A stretch of 64,000 bases of DNA from Imbricaverruca yamaguchii (GCA_034440575.1 JAOTOL010001603.1:2158001-2222000); one strand, 5' to 3'. Counted from the first letter of the stretch, positions 33,359 through 44,632 are shown. Made by a program: numbers and translations. Notes: generated by a model not told the origin, from the sequence alone.

Positions 33359-33730
33359 GTGTGTGGGACGCTCAAACCGACCCCATTGAGGTGTGTGGGC
33401 CAAATCGCCTGCCATGGACGTGTGTGCACTCGCCAAATTACCCGACAGAGAGGTGCGTTGACCGCCAAAGTTGCTCGCCATTGTATGGACATACAAAATC
33501 GCTCTCTATAGAGGTGCACGGACTGGTCAGATCGCCCCCTGTGGGGATTTGTGGACGGATCAAGTCACCCGCTAGGGAGATATGTAGACTGGCCAAATTT
33601 CCCCCTGTGTTGGTGTATGGACCTCCAAAACCGCTCGCTAAAGAGGTATGTGAAACGCTCAAATCTTAAACTGTGGACGTGTGCAGACCGCCAAAATTCC
33701 CCTCCATAGAGGTGTGTGAACTGGTCACTG
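33340..33730. repeat. Degenerate minisatellite, about 31-bp unit, of the exon 10 donor
   Basis: About 12 units of the type ATAGAGGTGTGTGGACGCTC with CAAA-CGCC between. The first is the coding end plus donor of exon 10 (ACAATAGAG/GTGTGTGGG). GAGGTGTGTG, GAGGTGCACGG and GAGGTATGTG in later units remain plausible donors. Confidence 0.85.
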
Positions 33731-34090
33731 GTCCAGCTTCCTCCAGGCACACTTACGACCGGCCGAGGGAGTCCAACACAGGTGCATGCATCACGATAGT
33801 TCAAAGTGGTCTGTGTGTATGCGAAGCAGTTCACCACGTCTTCGACGTACTCGTATTCACGTCACTCTATATACGCTATATTGACGATCTGACTACTGAC
33901 CCTGGGGCTAAGGAGTTATGCACTCAGGGTGCTGATGGGCTTGGCCACAACCGACCAACGCTACCATGAACCGAACGCGCGCTGCCGGTCACGTGGCCGG
34001 GTGCTGGCCGCACCACCTGGTGGTGCCGAGGTGACGCGGCGGTGACGCGCTGGTGACGCGCCGGGTGTACTGAGCGACCGCCCCGGACAG

Positions 34091-34196
34091 GTACGGCCCG
34101 ACTTCCCCGAGCTGCGCCAGCTGCTGCTGGGCGTGGTCGACCTGATCCTGGAGGCCAGCCAGAACGTACCGCGCGTCGAGTATCTCATGTTCCCGG
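34091..34196 (+). CDS. DNAH7-like: Dynein heavy chain exon 11 (residues 500-535)
   Basis: Acceptor GCCCCGGACAG, donor GTGAGT, phase 0 to 1. Peptide VRPDFPELRQLLLGVVDLI, then LEASQNVPRVEYLMF. The VPRVE motif is a stable landmark of the dynein stem. Confidence 0.95.
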
Positions 34197-34599
34197 GTGA
34201 GTGCCGCAGCCGCGCTGCCGGGTGTGCGTATGTCGGGTTGTCGCAATTGTGAATGTGCGCTGCGTGTGTCTGTTGTGTGTGACGCTATGACCTCGTGTAG
34301 GTCTGTGTCGGCACGTACCCGCCTTCTTTTCAGCAACCCTATGCCCTGATCAACTTGCATATGGCTGGAGGCATTCTTCAACATAAACCCGCTATATAAT
34401 GAAAACCCGAACTCGAACCTGAGAATGTGTTCAATTAAGTTAGATTGCCATTCACTGACGAACCGTTTATTCACTAGCATCAACGGTGCATCAAGCCCGG
34501 GAGTGTAGCGACCGCCACTAACCATGTATCTCACCTGTCGTGACAACGCGACCAGATATGGAGATCGCTAATCTGCTGTGGCGACATTTGACTGAGTTT

Positions 34600-34790
34600 C
34601 TGCGGGTCGTCGCCAGAGATGAAGAACGTCAGTGCGTCGTGGCCATCCCTGACTCTAAGCCTCTTCCTGCAGTCACCAAAGATGAATAAGGCTGGCGTAC
34701 TGTCACCGCCCCTGACTCCGAACCTCTCTCTGTAACCAGAGATGAAGAACGCCAGCTTGTTGTGACCACCCCTGACTCTGAGTCTCCCCT
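34600..34790 (+). repeat. Three diverged copies of the exon 12 acceptor and exon start
   Basis: CGCCAGAGATGAAGAACGTC (34613), CACCAAAGATGAATAAGG (34674) and ACCAGAGATGAAGAACGCC (34735) copy the exon 12 junction CGCCAG/AGATGAAGAACGCC, including the following GTCGTGG / TTGTGACC. Spacing is about 60 bp. They are 300-460 bp upstream of the real exon and are potential decoy acceptors. Confidence 0.85.
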
Positions 34791-35073
34791 AGATCCTCTA
34801 CGACGCCAGATTTTAGGACAGTTCAATACCGACTCTGCTTTACGTATGCTTATAGGGAACGACTCTGAGCCGTTACGTCTGGGAATATTTGTATGTTCAT
34901 TCGACAAGCTCGCCTTGACGTGATATACCCCCACCTGTAAAGATGGATAGTGAGCTATGATGGCAGCACCGTAGATTGATTACAATTCAGTTATGGGCGC
35001 AAAATGACCCTAGATGTCGACGCGCCCTTAAACTCCAATTCACCACCACTGAGTCTCTCCCTCTGGTCGCCAG

Positions 35074-35209
35074 AGATGAAGAACGCCGGTCTGGTGGTGC
35101 GCACCGTACGACGGGAGGAGGACAGGGTGCAGACGCTGCTCGCCCAGGTCGATGCCATCTTCCAGGTGAACGTGCCCGGGCCGCAGCAGTACATCTTCTT
35201 CTACGACAA
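35074..35209 (+). CDS. DNAH7-like: Dynein heavy chain exon 12 (residues 535-580)
   Basis: Acceptor CTCTGGTCGCCAG, donor GTGAGT, phase 1 to 2. Peptide MKNAGLVVRTVRREEDRVQT, then VNVPGPQQYIFFYDK. The GP..Y...Y..Y block marks the stem segment before the LL(D)GT motif of exon 13. Confidence 0.93.
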
Positions 35210-35877
35210 GTGAGTGCTGGCTGTCGGAGCTGCCTGCCGCTGGCGATCTGCCAGCCGTCGCCCACCAGTGCTCCAGTGTCTGCCACGCGTGCACAACCAT
35301 CCCGGACCGATACTAATCGGCGCACTGGTAACGCGGACGTCGGGAATCCCCAGCAAAGGAGAATAAACCGATCCGTTGCTGATATCGTTCAAAAACTCTG
35401 AAATGATCAAACGGCACCACATCTGCAACAAGCGCACACTGCTGATCTCTGGTGTATCCACGAATAATGTAGTTGCAATGTATGCCACTTTATTCCCGTA
35501 AAATGCAAGGGTAATGCATTACCGGCAGCCTTCAGCTGTATATTTCCTTAATACCGACACTGATGTGATGGACATATTGTGCCTGCGACTCGCCTTGTGC
35601 AGCTCGAGCCTGGTGCTCACCCGGCGATTGATGCGTCAGCCGGCAACCGCCGATGATCCGCCCAGACGCGGAGCGAGCCTCTGAAGTTGTAGAGATGATT
35701 AATATCCCTGTGAACAATTTCAGACACCTGTGCACTGGTCTAAACCTTGGCGTAGGCGGGAGAAGCGAAAAGGTCCAAGGCCAAGGCTGCGTAGAGCAGT
35801 GTACAGCTAATGTACCGCAAAAGGAGATGATATTAAAGTACAGGAAAGAGATGAGGGTGACTGATCATCATTGAGGG

Positions 35878-36295
35878 CAGTCTCTATCTGTGACAACAAC
35901 GTGGCTGATGGCAGGAGCATAGTGTAACTGATCAATGAGGGTCGTCTCTGTCTGTGACAACAATGTGGCTGATGGCAGGAACATACTGTGACTGATCAGT
36001 GAAGGCCGTCTCTGTCTCTGACAACACTGTGACTGACGACAGACACATAGTGTGCTGATCAGTAAGGGTCGTCTCTGTCTGTGACAACAATGTGGCTGGT
36101 GACAGGAACATAATGTGACTGATCAGTGAGGGTCGTCTGTCTGTGACAACAATGTGGCTGATGGCAGGAAAATAGTGTGACTGATCAGTGAAGGCCGTCT
36201 CTGTCTGTGGCAACAATGTGGCTGGTGACAGGAACATAATGTGACCGGCCAGCGAGGCATATATCTGTCCGTGACAACACTGTGACTGGCGACAG
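35878..36295. repeat. Minisatellite, about 64-bp unit, about 7 copies, ending at the exon 13 acceptor
   Basis: Unit with ACTGATCAGTGAGGGTCGTC, TGTGACAACAATGTGGCTG and ATGGCAGGAACATA. The final copy reads TGTGACTGGCGACAG/ATACACAG, so every ATGGCAG/GAACATA in the array is the homologue of the exon 13 acceptor. Confidence 0.9.
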
Positions 36296-36368
36296 ATACA
36301 CAGACCTGCTGGACGGCACGTCGGCGGCCGAGATCACCGAGTTCATCCAGAAGGAGGAGGATCTCGTG
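36296..36368 (+). CDS. DNAH7-like: Dynein heavy chain exon 13 (residues 580-604)
   Basis: Acceptor GTGACTGGCGACAG, donor GTACGT, phase 2 to 0. Peptide YTDLLDGTSAAEITEFI then QKEEDLV. The YxxLLDxTA..I..F pattern matches the family. At 73 bp it is the smallest exon of the set. Confidence 0.93.
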
Positions 36369-36479
36369 GTACGTGCTGCCCGTTTTCCTCGCGAAAGCCG
36401 TCGGCGTCGTCCGGAAGAGTACTGCAGCAGCTCGCACGGACGTGGCTCGACCCAAGTGTAGACGCTCTGACTCTCTGTG

Positions 36480-37160
36480 TAGGCGTACCGTGTGTAAGGA
36501 TGTCCGGGCAGGGTGTGCTGGCTGCTGCCAGTGGAGGTCTGGTTGGTGTATAGTGTGCAAAGTTTGGCGTTTTCTTTATGTGATGTGTGAGGATATCCGG
36601 GCAATGTGTGCTGACCGCTGCCAGTGGAAGTCTAGTCGGTATATGGTGTGTGGAGTTTGGCGTTTTCTTTATGTTGTGTGCGAGGATGTCGAGGAAGATG
36701 TGCTGATTGCTGCTAGTGGAGGTCTAGTCGTCATGTGATGTATGGAGTTTGACGTATTCTTTATGTGGTGTGTAAGGATGTCGAGGAAAGGCATGCTGAC
36801 TGCTGTTAGTGTGGGTCTGCTCGGTATATGGTGTGTGGAGTTTGGCGTTTTCTTTATGTGGTGTGTGAGGATGTCGGGGCAAGGTGTGCTGTCTGCTGTT
36901 GGTGGAGGTCTGGTCGGTATATAGTGTGTGAAGTTTGGCGTTTTCTTTATGTGGTTTGTGAGGTTGTCGGGGCAGGGTGTGCTGACTGCTGTTAGTGGGG
37001 GTGCTGCTAGTGGTGGTTTATCAGGTATGTGGTGTACGGAGTTTGTCGTTTTCTGTGTGTGGTGTGTGAGGATGTCTGGGGTAGATGTGCTGGTTGCTGC
37101 TAGTAGGGGTCTAGTCGGTATATGGTGTACGGAGTTTGTCGTTTCGGTTACGCTCATCGC
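36480..37160. repeat. Minisatellite, about 95-bp unit, about 7 copies, in intron 13
   Basis: Units share GAGTTTGGCGTTTTCTTTAT, GTGTGTGAGGATGTC and GGTGTGCTGACTGCTG. Not directly adjacent to either exon, and I see no exon-derived part. Confidence 0.9.
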
Positions 37161-37417
37161 AACATCGCGGCATCGTCTGCTAACGTTCGCATCACATGTC
37201 GAGCAAAGTCCACGCTTGTAGGTACTTCGGTACTTCGGTACTTATCTAAATAGTTGTGTGCCAACGCAACATGGATGGGCATATTTCGGAATAGGAATTG
37301 GTGAGAATGTTAAGTTGTTGTAGTACTCGCCACAATTCGTGCGCCATTGGCCCATACAGACTAGGTCAGGTGACGGGGAAGGCCGTTGTGGTATGGCTGT
37401 GCGGATCGTGTCGGCAG

Positions 37418-37495
37418 GTTTTCCGGAGGAAGCTGGACGCCCTGGCCGTTCGGCACCGGGAGGTAGAGCTGCTGCCGACCATAATCCCTCTACAG
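37418..37495 (+). CDS. DNAH7-like: Dynein heavy chain exon 14 (residues 605-630)
   Basis: Acceptor GATCGTGTCGGCAG, donor GTCAGT, phase 0 to 0. Peptide VFRRKLDALAVRHREVELLP then TIIPLQ. It corresponds to the I.K...R..EI.....P helix pair of the stem. Confidence 0.9.
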
Positions 37496-37499
37496 GTCA

Positions 37500-38100
37500 G
37501 TGGCGTGCTCATAGGCGCGGCATTCGACCTCAGGTCACCTGTGTATCAGCACTTTATCAGGTCAGTTTCCGGATCCAGTTGCCGGCACTGGGCCGTCCGC
37601 CGACCAGTCGAGCGGAGGCCCCGACGCAGTCGGCTCCACGAATAAAGGGCTGAAGTACAGGAATTAAATATCGTAACGCTTACGTTCACAATGACAAAAA
37701 GAGTAGGTTTCAGAATGTGTAGGGAGTACCATGCAAAATGGCATGAATCGCATGGCCGCCATTTGCGTTTATGATAGCCTTTCAGTTGACCAAGTTTTGT
37801 TTCATTGACCTGCCATGAAATTGACCTGACTTGATCTCGGTAACCTGACATGACTAAAACTATATAGCATAATGATATGAATCAAACAAGTAGCTGGCAT
37901 TTCCAAGAGTACTTCCCTCTTTCCGATATACGGGAAGCGCATCAGCGCCGATTTGTGTGTGTTCTATTTCTGCAGCATCTAACCCGAAGCGTTTTAGCTG
38001 GTGTTCGTTTTCTTGTTTTGAACGGTGCGCTGGACATTTCCAGGCAGGTACACAACAATGGCGCATATCTACCAGTAAAATCCGGAGTTATTTACGAGAA
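37500..38100 (-). repeat. Third copy of the dispersed repeat seen at 25.2 and 31 kb
   Basis: GACCTCAGGTCACCTGTGTA, TTATCAGGTCAGTTTCCGG and GGGAAGCGCATCAGCGCCG match the right arm at 30950-31130, with insertions between the blocks. It begins a few bases after the exon 14 donor. Confidence 0.65.
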
Positions 38101-39188
38101 ACATGTGTCTGTTGTCAATTCGCATTTTGTCACATCCAACAAAAGACAAAAGCCAGAGGTCGACATGCATCGTGCTACTATTGTGAAAACTGAAAATAAC
38201 TTAAGTGGAAGGATAAGCATATGTCCGCAGTTGTGCATTTTGTGCCTCGACGTGGATAATTTTTCGCTAAAGATGCCTTTTGATAGCCACATGGGTCCTT
38301 GTCTATGCCACGCGTACAAAATTAACGTACGCTTTGTGCCACTTGTAGCAGGAAAATAACTAAACCTAAGTAGTAATTTCAGACGGTGTGCGGGAGAAGT
38401 TATCGGCCTCTTCAAGACGAATCAAATGAAGCTCGAAATTCAACATTCGAAAAATTGCGTTCATGCCTCTTCCCTTAACCCGGCGGTATGGCCAAAAGGC
38501 GAACATATCAATTTCTCACCACGCGTCGTTTCCACCCAAAGTTCCGAACTTGCACATACTGCATATTCATCGCATCTGCAGTACATTGCACTCCTGCACA
38601 GCCAGCTATCCATAGCCGTTGTTCTGGAGACGGCCGGACAGCGGACTGGGACGTCCGCTGTCCGGTGTGGGAGTCGGGAGCTGGACGGAGACCGCCGAGA
38701 GCCGACCGTGCGGCCGTGTGTCCGGGGTTGTCCGTCCCAGTCCGTGCGGGGCACAGTGTCATAAAATTACTTCACCATTAACTGTGTGGATGAAGAAAGA
38801 AGTTGGTTGGGAATAGTGAAAGATTGGAAGAAAATAAAGGATCGCCACTTAAGGATTAAAAAAGCAGAATGCCTTTCACTTCAGTCACATGCACTTTACA
38901 TTATTTAGCAGTCGTGTGCATAACGACTGCCCACACATGTGGCAAAATGGTACAAACCTAAGACAAGGATGCAATAGCACAATTCCATTAATTATGAATT
39001 TCCAGGCCACATGGTCAATTATTTTACACTGGCGGAGCACCGGCGCTCGTTATCCGGAGGCTGTTGTGCCAGTGTCAGCGGCCAACGACATGTGGTGGAG
39101 ATCCGACCGTGTGGGCGTGTGTCCGGCGGTGTCGGGCCCAGCTGAGAGGGGTGTGGACGGCCGACACGAGCGCACTGCGTCCCCACAG

Positions 39189-39301
39189 ATGTTCCTGGTC
39201 AACTGCGACCGCGTGAACGCCACCGTCGTGCAGAAGTCGGCCGAGATGCAGGAGCGCGTGGTGCAGCGACAGGTCACCCTCAACCGGGACGAGAACACGG
39301 A
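39189..39301 (+). CDS. DNAH7-like: Dynein heavy chain exon 15 (residues 631-668)
   Basis: Acceptor CTGCGTCCCCACAG, donor GTGAGT, phase 0 to 2. Peptide MFLVNCDRVNATVVQKSAEM, then QERVVQRQVTLNRDENT. It matches the MF.LD...LN..L...A..L...L......DN helical segment. Confidence 0.93.
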
Positions 39302-39444
39302 GTGAGTGGCTGGGACGGAGCGTGGCGGTAGTGAGCGGACCACAGGGTGGGTGTGACTAGAAGTAATATGTCGCCTTTAGCCGGTACAGAACTGAACGGG
39401 AGTGAATCGACCACATGGTGGGTGTGACTAGAAGTAAGGATGAC

Positions 39445-40054
39445 CATCATTTTCGACATCATGTCCCCAGCTGACCTGGCGTCTCACGCGGCAGCATCTG
39501 CGCCATGTTCGTCACCATGTCCCCAGCTGACCTGACGTCTCACGCGACAGCATCTGCGCCATGTTCAACACCATGTCCCCAGCTGACCTTGCGCCTCACG
39601 CGGCAGCATCTGCGCCATGTTCGTCACCATGTCCCCAGCTGACCTGACGTCTCACGCGACAGCATCTGCGCCATGTTCAACACCATGTCCCCAGCTGACC
39701 TTGCGCCTCACGCGGCAGCATCTGCGCCATGTTCGTCACCATGTCCCCAGCTGACCAGACGTCTCGCGCGGCAGCATCTGCGCCATGTTCGTCACCATGT
39801 CCCCAGCTGACCAGGCGTCTCGCGCGGCAGCATCTGCGCCATGTTCGTCACCATGTCCCCAGCTGACCAGGCGTCTCGCGCGGCAGCATCTGCGCCATGT
39901 TCGTCACCATGTCCCCAGCTGACCTGGCGTCTCGCGCGGCAGCATCTGCGCCATGTTCGTCACCATGTCCCCAGCTGACCAGGCGTCTCGCGCGGCAGCA
40001 TCTGCGCCATGTTCGTCACCATGTCCCCAGCTGACCTGGCGTCTCGCGCGGCAG
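39445..40054 (+). repeat. Minisatellite, 56-bp unit, about 11 copies, made of the exon 16 acceptor and exon start
   Basis: Unit with CATCTGCGCCATGTTCGTCA, CCATGTCCCCAGCTGACC and GTCTCGCGCGGCAG. The last unit ends at the true acceptor TCTCGCGCGGCAG and is followed by CATCTGCGCCATGTTCGACA, the first codons of exon 16. Each unit thus carries about 20 bp of exon and the full acceptor. Confidence 0.97.
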
Positions 40055-40239
40055 CATCTGCGCCATGTTCGACACCATGTCGGACCGCCTGAGCCAGATG
40101 CCCGAGACGACCGCCGAGCTGGTGGACCAGTACAACTACCTGCAGATCTGCATGTCAGACACCATGGCCGAGATCAGGATGCGCATCAGACAGACGGCGC
40201 TGCGCATCCTCTTCCTCATGGACTACGCCGTCCTGCCGC
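40055..40239 (+). CDS. DNAH7-like: Dynein heavy chain exon 16 (residues 668-730)
   Basis: Acceptor TCTCGCGCGGCAG, donor GTACGT, phase 2 to 1. Peptide ICAMFDTMSDRLSQMPETTA, ELVDQYNYLQICMSDTMAEI and RILFLMDYAVLP. The P.TT.EL...Y and LxFLMDYxxLP motifs are stem hallmarks. The true 5' end is the last of about 11 tandem acceptors. Confidence 0.95.
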
Positions 40240-40834
40240 GTACGTGGTGTTGCGGTGGTGACAGAAGGGTTGGGCTGGTGCAGTCGCCGGTGGGGAGTTG
40301 CGGTGGGTCGCCGGGCGGGTCAGACGAGAAGGCGGGGGGTGGGGGGTGGGGGGCTGGAGTAGCAGTGGGGAGTTGAGGTGGGTCACCAGATGAGTGGGAC
40401 GGGGTGTGGAGGCCGGATGGAGCTGGGGCAGTGCAGTCAGTGGTGGGAGTCGAGGTGGGTCGCCGGGCAGATCAGCGGGGGAAGTTGAGGTGAGTTGCCA
40501 AGCAGGTCAGACGGCATGAGGATTGGCGGTATGCCGACGTCAGTGAAGTGGAGTCAGAGAGGCGAGATCAGAGGAGATGAGCTCAGAGGGTAAAGGCAGG
40601 TCATAGGCGTGAGGATATTAAATGAAGAGTAGTATCGTTCATACCTTGCTGTCCATCCCCTAGGTCAAAGCCACGACAGGAACTGAAATGATGACGTTGA
40701 CATGAACTCGATCCTTAGTTGGCCTGAGCTGGCAGCACATCTGACCTGACACCCTTGCGTATTTGACCCGAACTGTGCTACATCCACAGTTCACGCGATG
40801 CACTGCCACAGTTGACCTGACCTAACCTCCACAG

Positions 40835-40979
40835 CGGACGACTTGATCCTGAACGCGCGCGTGTTCCACTGGCCAGAGGTGATCGAGGGTGTGTTCGACC
40901 TCTCCCACTCGCGTCTGAGGCACCGACGTGCCGCCGCCGAAGAGGCGCTCGGCTCGCGCAACGAGGCCTTCGCAGAGAA
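40835..40979 (+). CDS. DNAH7-like: Dynein heavy chain exon 17 (residues 730-778)
   Basis: Acceptor GACCTAACCTCCACAG, donor GTCAGC, phase 1 to 2. Peptide DDLILNARVFHWPEVIEGVF, DLSHSRLRHRRAAAEEAL. The LN...F.WP..I..VF..S motif precedes the linker in this clade. Confidence 0.95.
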
Positions 40980-41033
40980 GTCAGCACGGGGCAGAGCGTC
41001 ACAGGGCTAGCTCGGAGTGGATATTCACACGGG

Positions 41034-41075
41034 GATAAGACATAAAGACATAAAGACATAAAATATTAGTTGCTT
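41034..41075 (-). mobile_element. CR1 tail-only remnant
   Basis: AAGACATAAAGACATAAAG is the complement of the TCTTTATG tail, followed by AATATTAGTTGC, close to the 3' UTR complement of the longer copy. Probably an extremely 5'-truncated insertion. Confidence 0.5.
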
Positions 41076-41271
41076 AATTTCAAGTGGATACCCGTAATCG
41101 TTGATGGGTAGGCCGTGACTTCGTTCAATCTTTTAGTCGACGCACTTCTAGACATGAACATTTACCGTTCACTCTTAGGGCAATTCTGCATTGGGCAAAT
41201 TGAGCAGGCACTGAACCCGCTCCTGCGGTACTGGTCAAACTACACAGTCACCTCCTCCGCCAGTGACTGAT

Positions 41272-41440
41272 GACATAAAGACATAAAAGACATAAAAGAT
41301 TAGTGCAACTATGAGCCACAAGGGCCCTTCTTGGTTGCACTCTGTACACTGAACCAGTTGCCCACCGAATCTGTCAATCAGCCCTCCATGTAATACTGAA
41401 AAGCAAGCCCTCTATTCTTATAATGATTGTCTATATAGCA
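41272..41440 (-). mobile_element. 3' fragment of the CR1-like LINE
   Basis: Reverse complement of the 3' UTR and the last codons of the CR1 at 25394-29363 (GGGCCCTTCTTGGTTGCACT, CAGCCCTCCATGTAATACTG), with GACATAAA tail repeats on its left. Confidence 0.9.
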
Positions 41441-42060
41441 CTGGGTAGAGGATAGCACTGGGTAGAGGATGTCTAGGAGACAGCTTTAGTTGAGAGCCTC
41501 ACGGTAGTCGGCTAGGGAGTATGAACGATATAGTTCGGGGTATTAAGTCCCACGGAGACAGCTTGTAGTAGTGTGACAGAAATGACCCAAAGTAGAAAGT
41601 CCCATGAAGATAGCCCGGGGAAGACTGTCACAGAGATGGTCTGGGGAGGAGTCTCACGGAGATGATTCGGGGTTGAATCTCATGGAGATAGCTCGGACAG
41701 AGGCTCGCTGAAAGGTGAATCCGGCGTGAGGCTAATCAGGGAGTCCGTCTGCGTTGGCGACTATCAGTAAGTTTTGTCTAGATAGATCTAGTCGTCTGGG
41801 ATAGATATTCTAGACCTAGTCTGGGATGGATATTCTAGATCCAGTCGTTTGGGACAGATATTCTAGATCTAGTCGTCTGGGATAGATATTGGGTGAAGCC
41901 TATTTATGACAAATAAGCATAGCAGATTTACGAGGGAGTCGGTCAGGAGAAGTTACTCGAGAGGTCGGTATGGGGTAGGAACGCCAGATGCCAGTCATTC
42001 CGGGATTAAGGACGCTGAAAAAAATTATAAAAAAGGAGCCATCAGTGTACCTTGCACGGG
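41441..42060. repeat. Degenerate short tandem repeats in intron 17
   Basis: CACTGGGTAGAGGATAG repeats near 41,440-41,480, CACGGAGA-type repeats to 41,700, and TCTGGGATAGATATTCTAGA units of about 34 bp at 41,760-41,890. No gene. Confidence 0.6.
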
Positions 42061-42491
42061 CGGCGTTACACCTTTATTAATTTAAACGTCCAACCACTAC
42101 GCCAATGCCGTTCAATTTTATACGATCTGAATAAAAACATTTACGTTGGAGATACTGTCGAAATTTCGTTTCAATCATAAACAATCTTGATAAAGGTGCG
42201 ATGAAGACATAATGCGGATATCCGCCGTCTAAAGGCAAAAGGACGTCACAGATTCTGAACACGTTCAGTGCTGCTGTTGCTTTTGTGTTATTTTCCCAGA
42301 AACTAGTTGGCAATGAATTACATTATGCTATTTGCACCGGAGCTGACCGAGCATTTCTTTTTTTTCTCTACAATGTAATTTGTTTTAGAGAAATACAGAG
42401 AAGTAGTTCTGCCTTTGCTGTTCACATTGCTGATGAGCCATATTCCTGATCGTGCAAAAGCCCCTCGGGCATCACGTGGTCTCCTTGCCAG

Positions 42492-42630
42492 GCTGGACGA
42501 GTACAACAAGGCACTGGAGGCGTTCAAGAAGAAGGACTCGCCCGTGCTCAACATGGACGAGATGAAGACCAACGTGGACTCGCTCGACTGGCTGGGCGAC
42601 CAGCTGGCCGCCGCAAAACAGGAGCTGTTC
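42492..42630 (+). CDS. DNAH7-like: Dynein heavy chain exon 18 (residues 778-824), start of linker
   Basis: Acceptor GTCTCCTTGCCAG, donor GTGAGT, phase 2 to 0. Peptide LDEYNKALEAFKKKDSPVLN, NVDSLDWLGDQLAAAKQELF. Predicted long helices; DHC_N2 (linker) homology begins about here. Confidence 0.93.
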
Positions 42631-42953
42631 GTGAGTGCTGCGCTGCGCCGTGCCGGCCGCTGTACACGTGTGACGCCCTGGCGCCCGTGCAGTGTCCAGG
42701 CCGCGCACGGTGTGTCAGGAATTTCATGGCTCACGGGGAAATCGTCGTCGGCAGACGTGCGCGTGCGTGTCGTGTTTCAGAAGGCGAACGGCGGTGCGCA
42801 TCGTCTTGATATAATCACTTGCAACCCGTAATGGAAATGCAAGGACGCGTGCCGATTGATGGTTGTTTGACGTCGGTTGTTGTTTGACGTGTTTTGGGTC
42901 AGTTTTGGCCATTTCGAGATTGTGTGAGAAAGGAAACTGAGATAATAGTGGAG

Positions 42954-42954
42954 A

Positions 42955-43034
<80 letters not shown>

Positions 43035-43180
43035 CAGAGGCAGAGGCAGAGGCAGAGGCAGAGGCAGAGGCAGAGGCAGAGGCAGAGGCAGAGGCAGAGG
43101 CAGAGGCAGAGGCAGAGGCAGAGGCAGAGGCAGAGGCAGAGGAAGAGGAAGAGGAAGAGGCAGAGGAAGAGGCAGAGCGG
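42954..43180. repeat. (GA)n then (GGCAGA)n microsatellite in intron 18
   Basis: About 75 bp of pure (GA)n continue into about 130 bp of GGCAGA hexamers and a few GGAAGA units. One strand is entirely purine, so triplex (H-DNA) formation is possible. Confidence 0.97.
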
Positions 43181-43509
43181 AGGGAGAGAGCGAAGCTTAC
43201 CTAGGATAGCGTTTAGGACGATACAAGTGACATGGATCGAAGCGGTTGTACTTTTCGTGCTCAGAATATTACACCTGCGATTCAAGAATGACACCTTAAC
43301 TCCATGACAATGCATGCACATAATGTATTCAGAACTCAGTTCAACTGCAGTTCTTGCATTTGGAACCACCTCTCGCATATACCCACAAAACGGAATTGCG
43401 GTGCTATTGAACATGATTTCCCGTCTGCACTGCGATTCGTGGGATAATAGCCCATGTTGGACTGGTGCGATGGGATTAACCGCCGCCCTGTCTGCCGCTG
43501 CACCATCAG

Positions 43510-43654
43510 GACATCAACGAGGAGGAGCGCCTGCTGGAGTGGGAGATCTCGCCGTACCCGCTGGTGCAGCACATGCTGACCTTCAAGGATCCGTACGACA
43601 AGCTCTGGAAAACCGCCTACGAGTTCCATCTCAAGTACGAGCGGTGGTATAACG
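43510..43654 (+). CDS. DNAH7-like: Dynein heavy chain exon 19 (residues 825-873)
   Basis: Acceptor GCTGCACCATCAG, donor GTGAGT, phase 0 to 1. Peptide DINEEERLLEWEISPYPLVQ, DPYDKLWKTAYEFHLKYERW. INKEE.LL......YP.L and P.E.LW.TA..F......W are linker-entry motifs. Confidence 0.96.
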
Positions 43655-44159
43655 GTGAGTGTCCTGTCTCGCTGCTGGGTAATCGGCTGGAGTGAGTTGC
43701 CTCGCTTTTCTCCGGTGAGGATCTTGAGTCTGGTTGATGCCAACTCTCCAGCCAGTGTCGACCCGGTGCGAAGTCATCGTTCTGGAAATAGGTTTAACGA
43801 TTTTGCCGTTTCGTCGCCGTTGCCATTTCAAAGGTGAGCTTTCCTCTGATTTATCGCCCTGCGTGTTCGATCGAGCACTGCGTGTGGTCTACGCTTGATG
43901 TGGTTTCAGGCGCACCGGTGGTGGCTTGTTCCGACTTTATCCGTGTCAGTCGGACAAGGAACTTGTCTCCTACGCATGGCTGCGCACTTGGCCTCCACAC
44001 TAACCGGTCGCCACATTACAACTCGAACAAGAAGTAATCGGCGTCTTCAACTGCAATCCATGGATACCACAACAACAATGAAACACGATTGAGACGTGTC
44101 CGTCATTTCTACTTGCATATTTCTTGCTTGTATTGCATTTTACCCTCCGTCCGTCCTTC

Positions 44160-44400
44160 GCACGCTTTCACCTGCCCTTGACACCCCTTCACTCGCCCTT
44201 CACACCTCTCCACCAGCCCTTCACACCCCACCCGCCCTTTACACCCCTCCACCCACCCTTCACATCCCTCCACCACCTTCACACAACTCCACCCGCCCTT
44301 CACACCCCTTCATCCGCCCTTCACACCCCTCTACCCGTCCTTCACATCCATCCATTCGCCATTCACACCTCTCCACACGCCATTCACATCCGCCACGCCT
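44160..44400. repeat. CT-rich minisatellite, 15-16-bp unit, before exon 20
   Basis: CGCCCTTCACACCCCTCCAC-type units form a very long pyrimidine tract that ends about 20 bp before the exon 20 acceptor. Confidence 0.9.
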
Positions 44401-44420
44401 GATCGAGAGCCTTGGCGCAG

Positions 44421-44632
44421 GTCCGTTCCGCGGCATCGACTCGCTGGCCGCCGAGGAGGACGTGGACACCATGTGGCGCGTGCTGTACAAGCTGGGCAAG
44501 GCGTTCATCGACACGCCCGGGCCGCGCCGGGTCGCCGAGACTGTGCGCGGCAAGGTGGAGAAGTTCAAACAGTTCATCCCCGTGATGCACTGCATCTGCA
44601 ACCCCGGCATCCGGGACCGCCACTGGGACGAG
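44421..44632 (+). CDS. DNAH7-like: Dynein heavy chain exon 20 (residues 873-943)
   Basis: Acceptor GAGCCTTGGCGCAG, donor GTGGGT, phase 1 to 0. It contains VDTMWRVLYKLGKAF, GPRRVAETVRGKVEKFKQF and HCICNPGIRDRHWDE. The CNPGx+.RHW signature is diagnostic of the dynein linker. The longest exon after 1 and 2. Confidence 0.98.
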
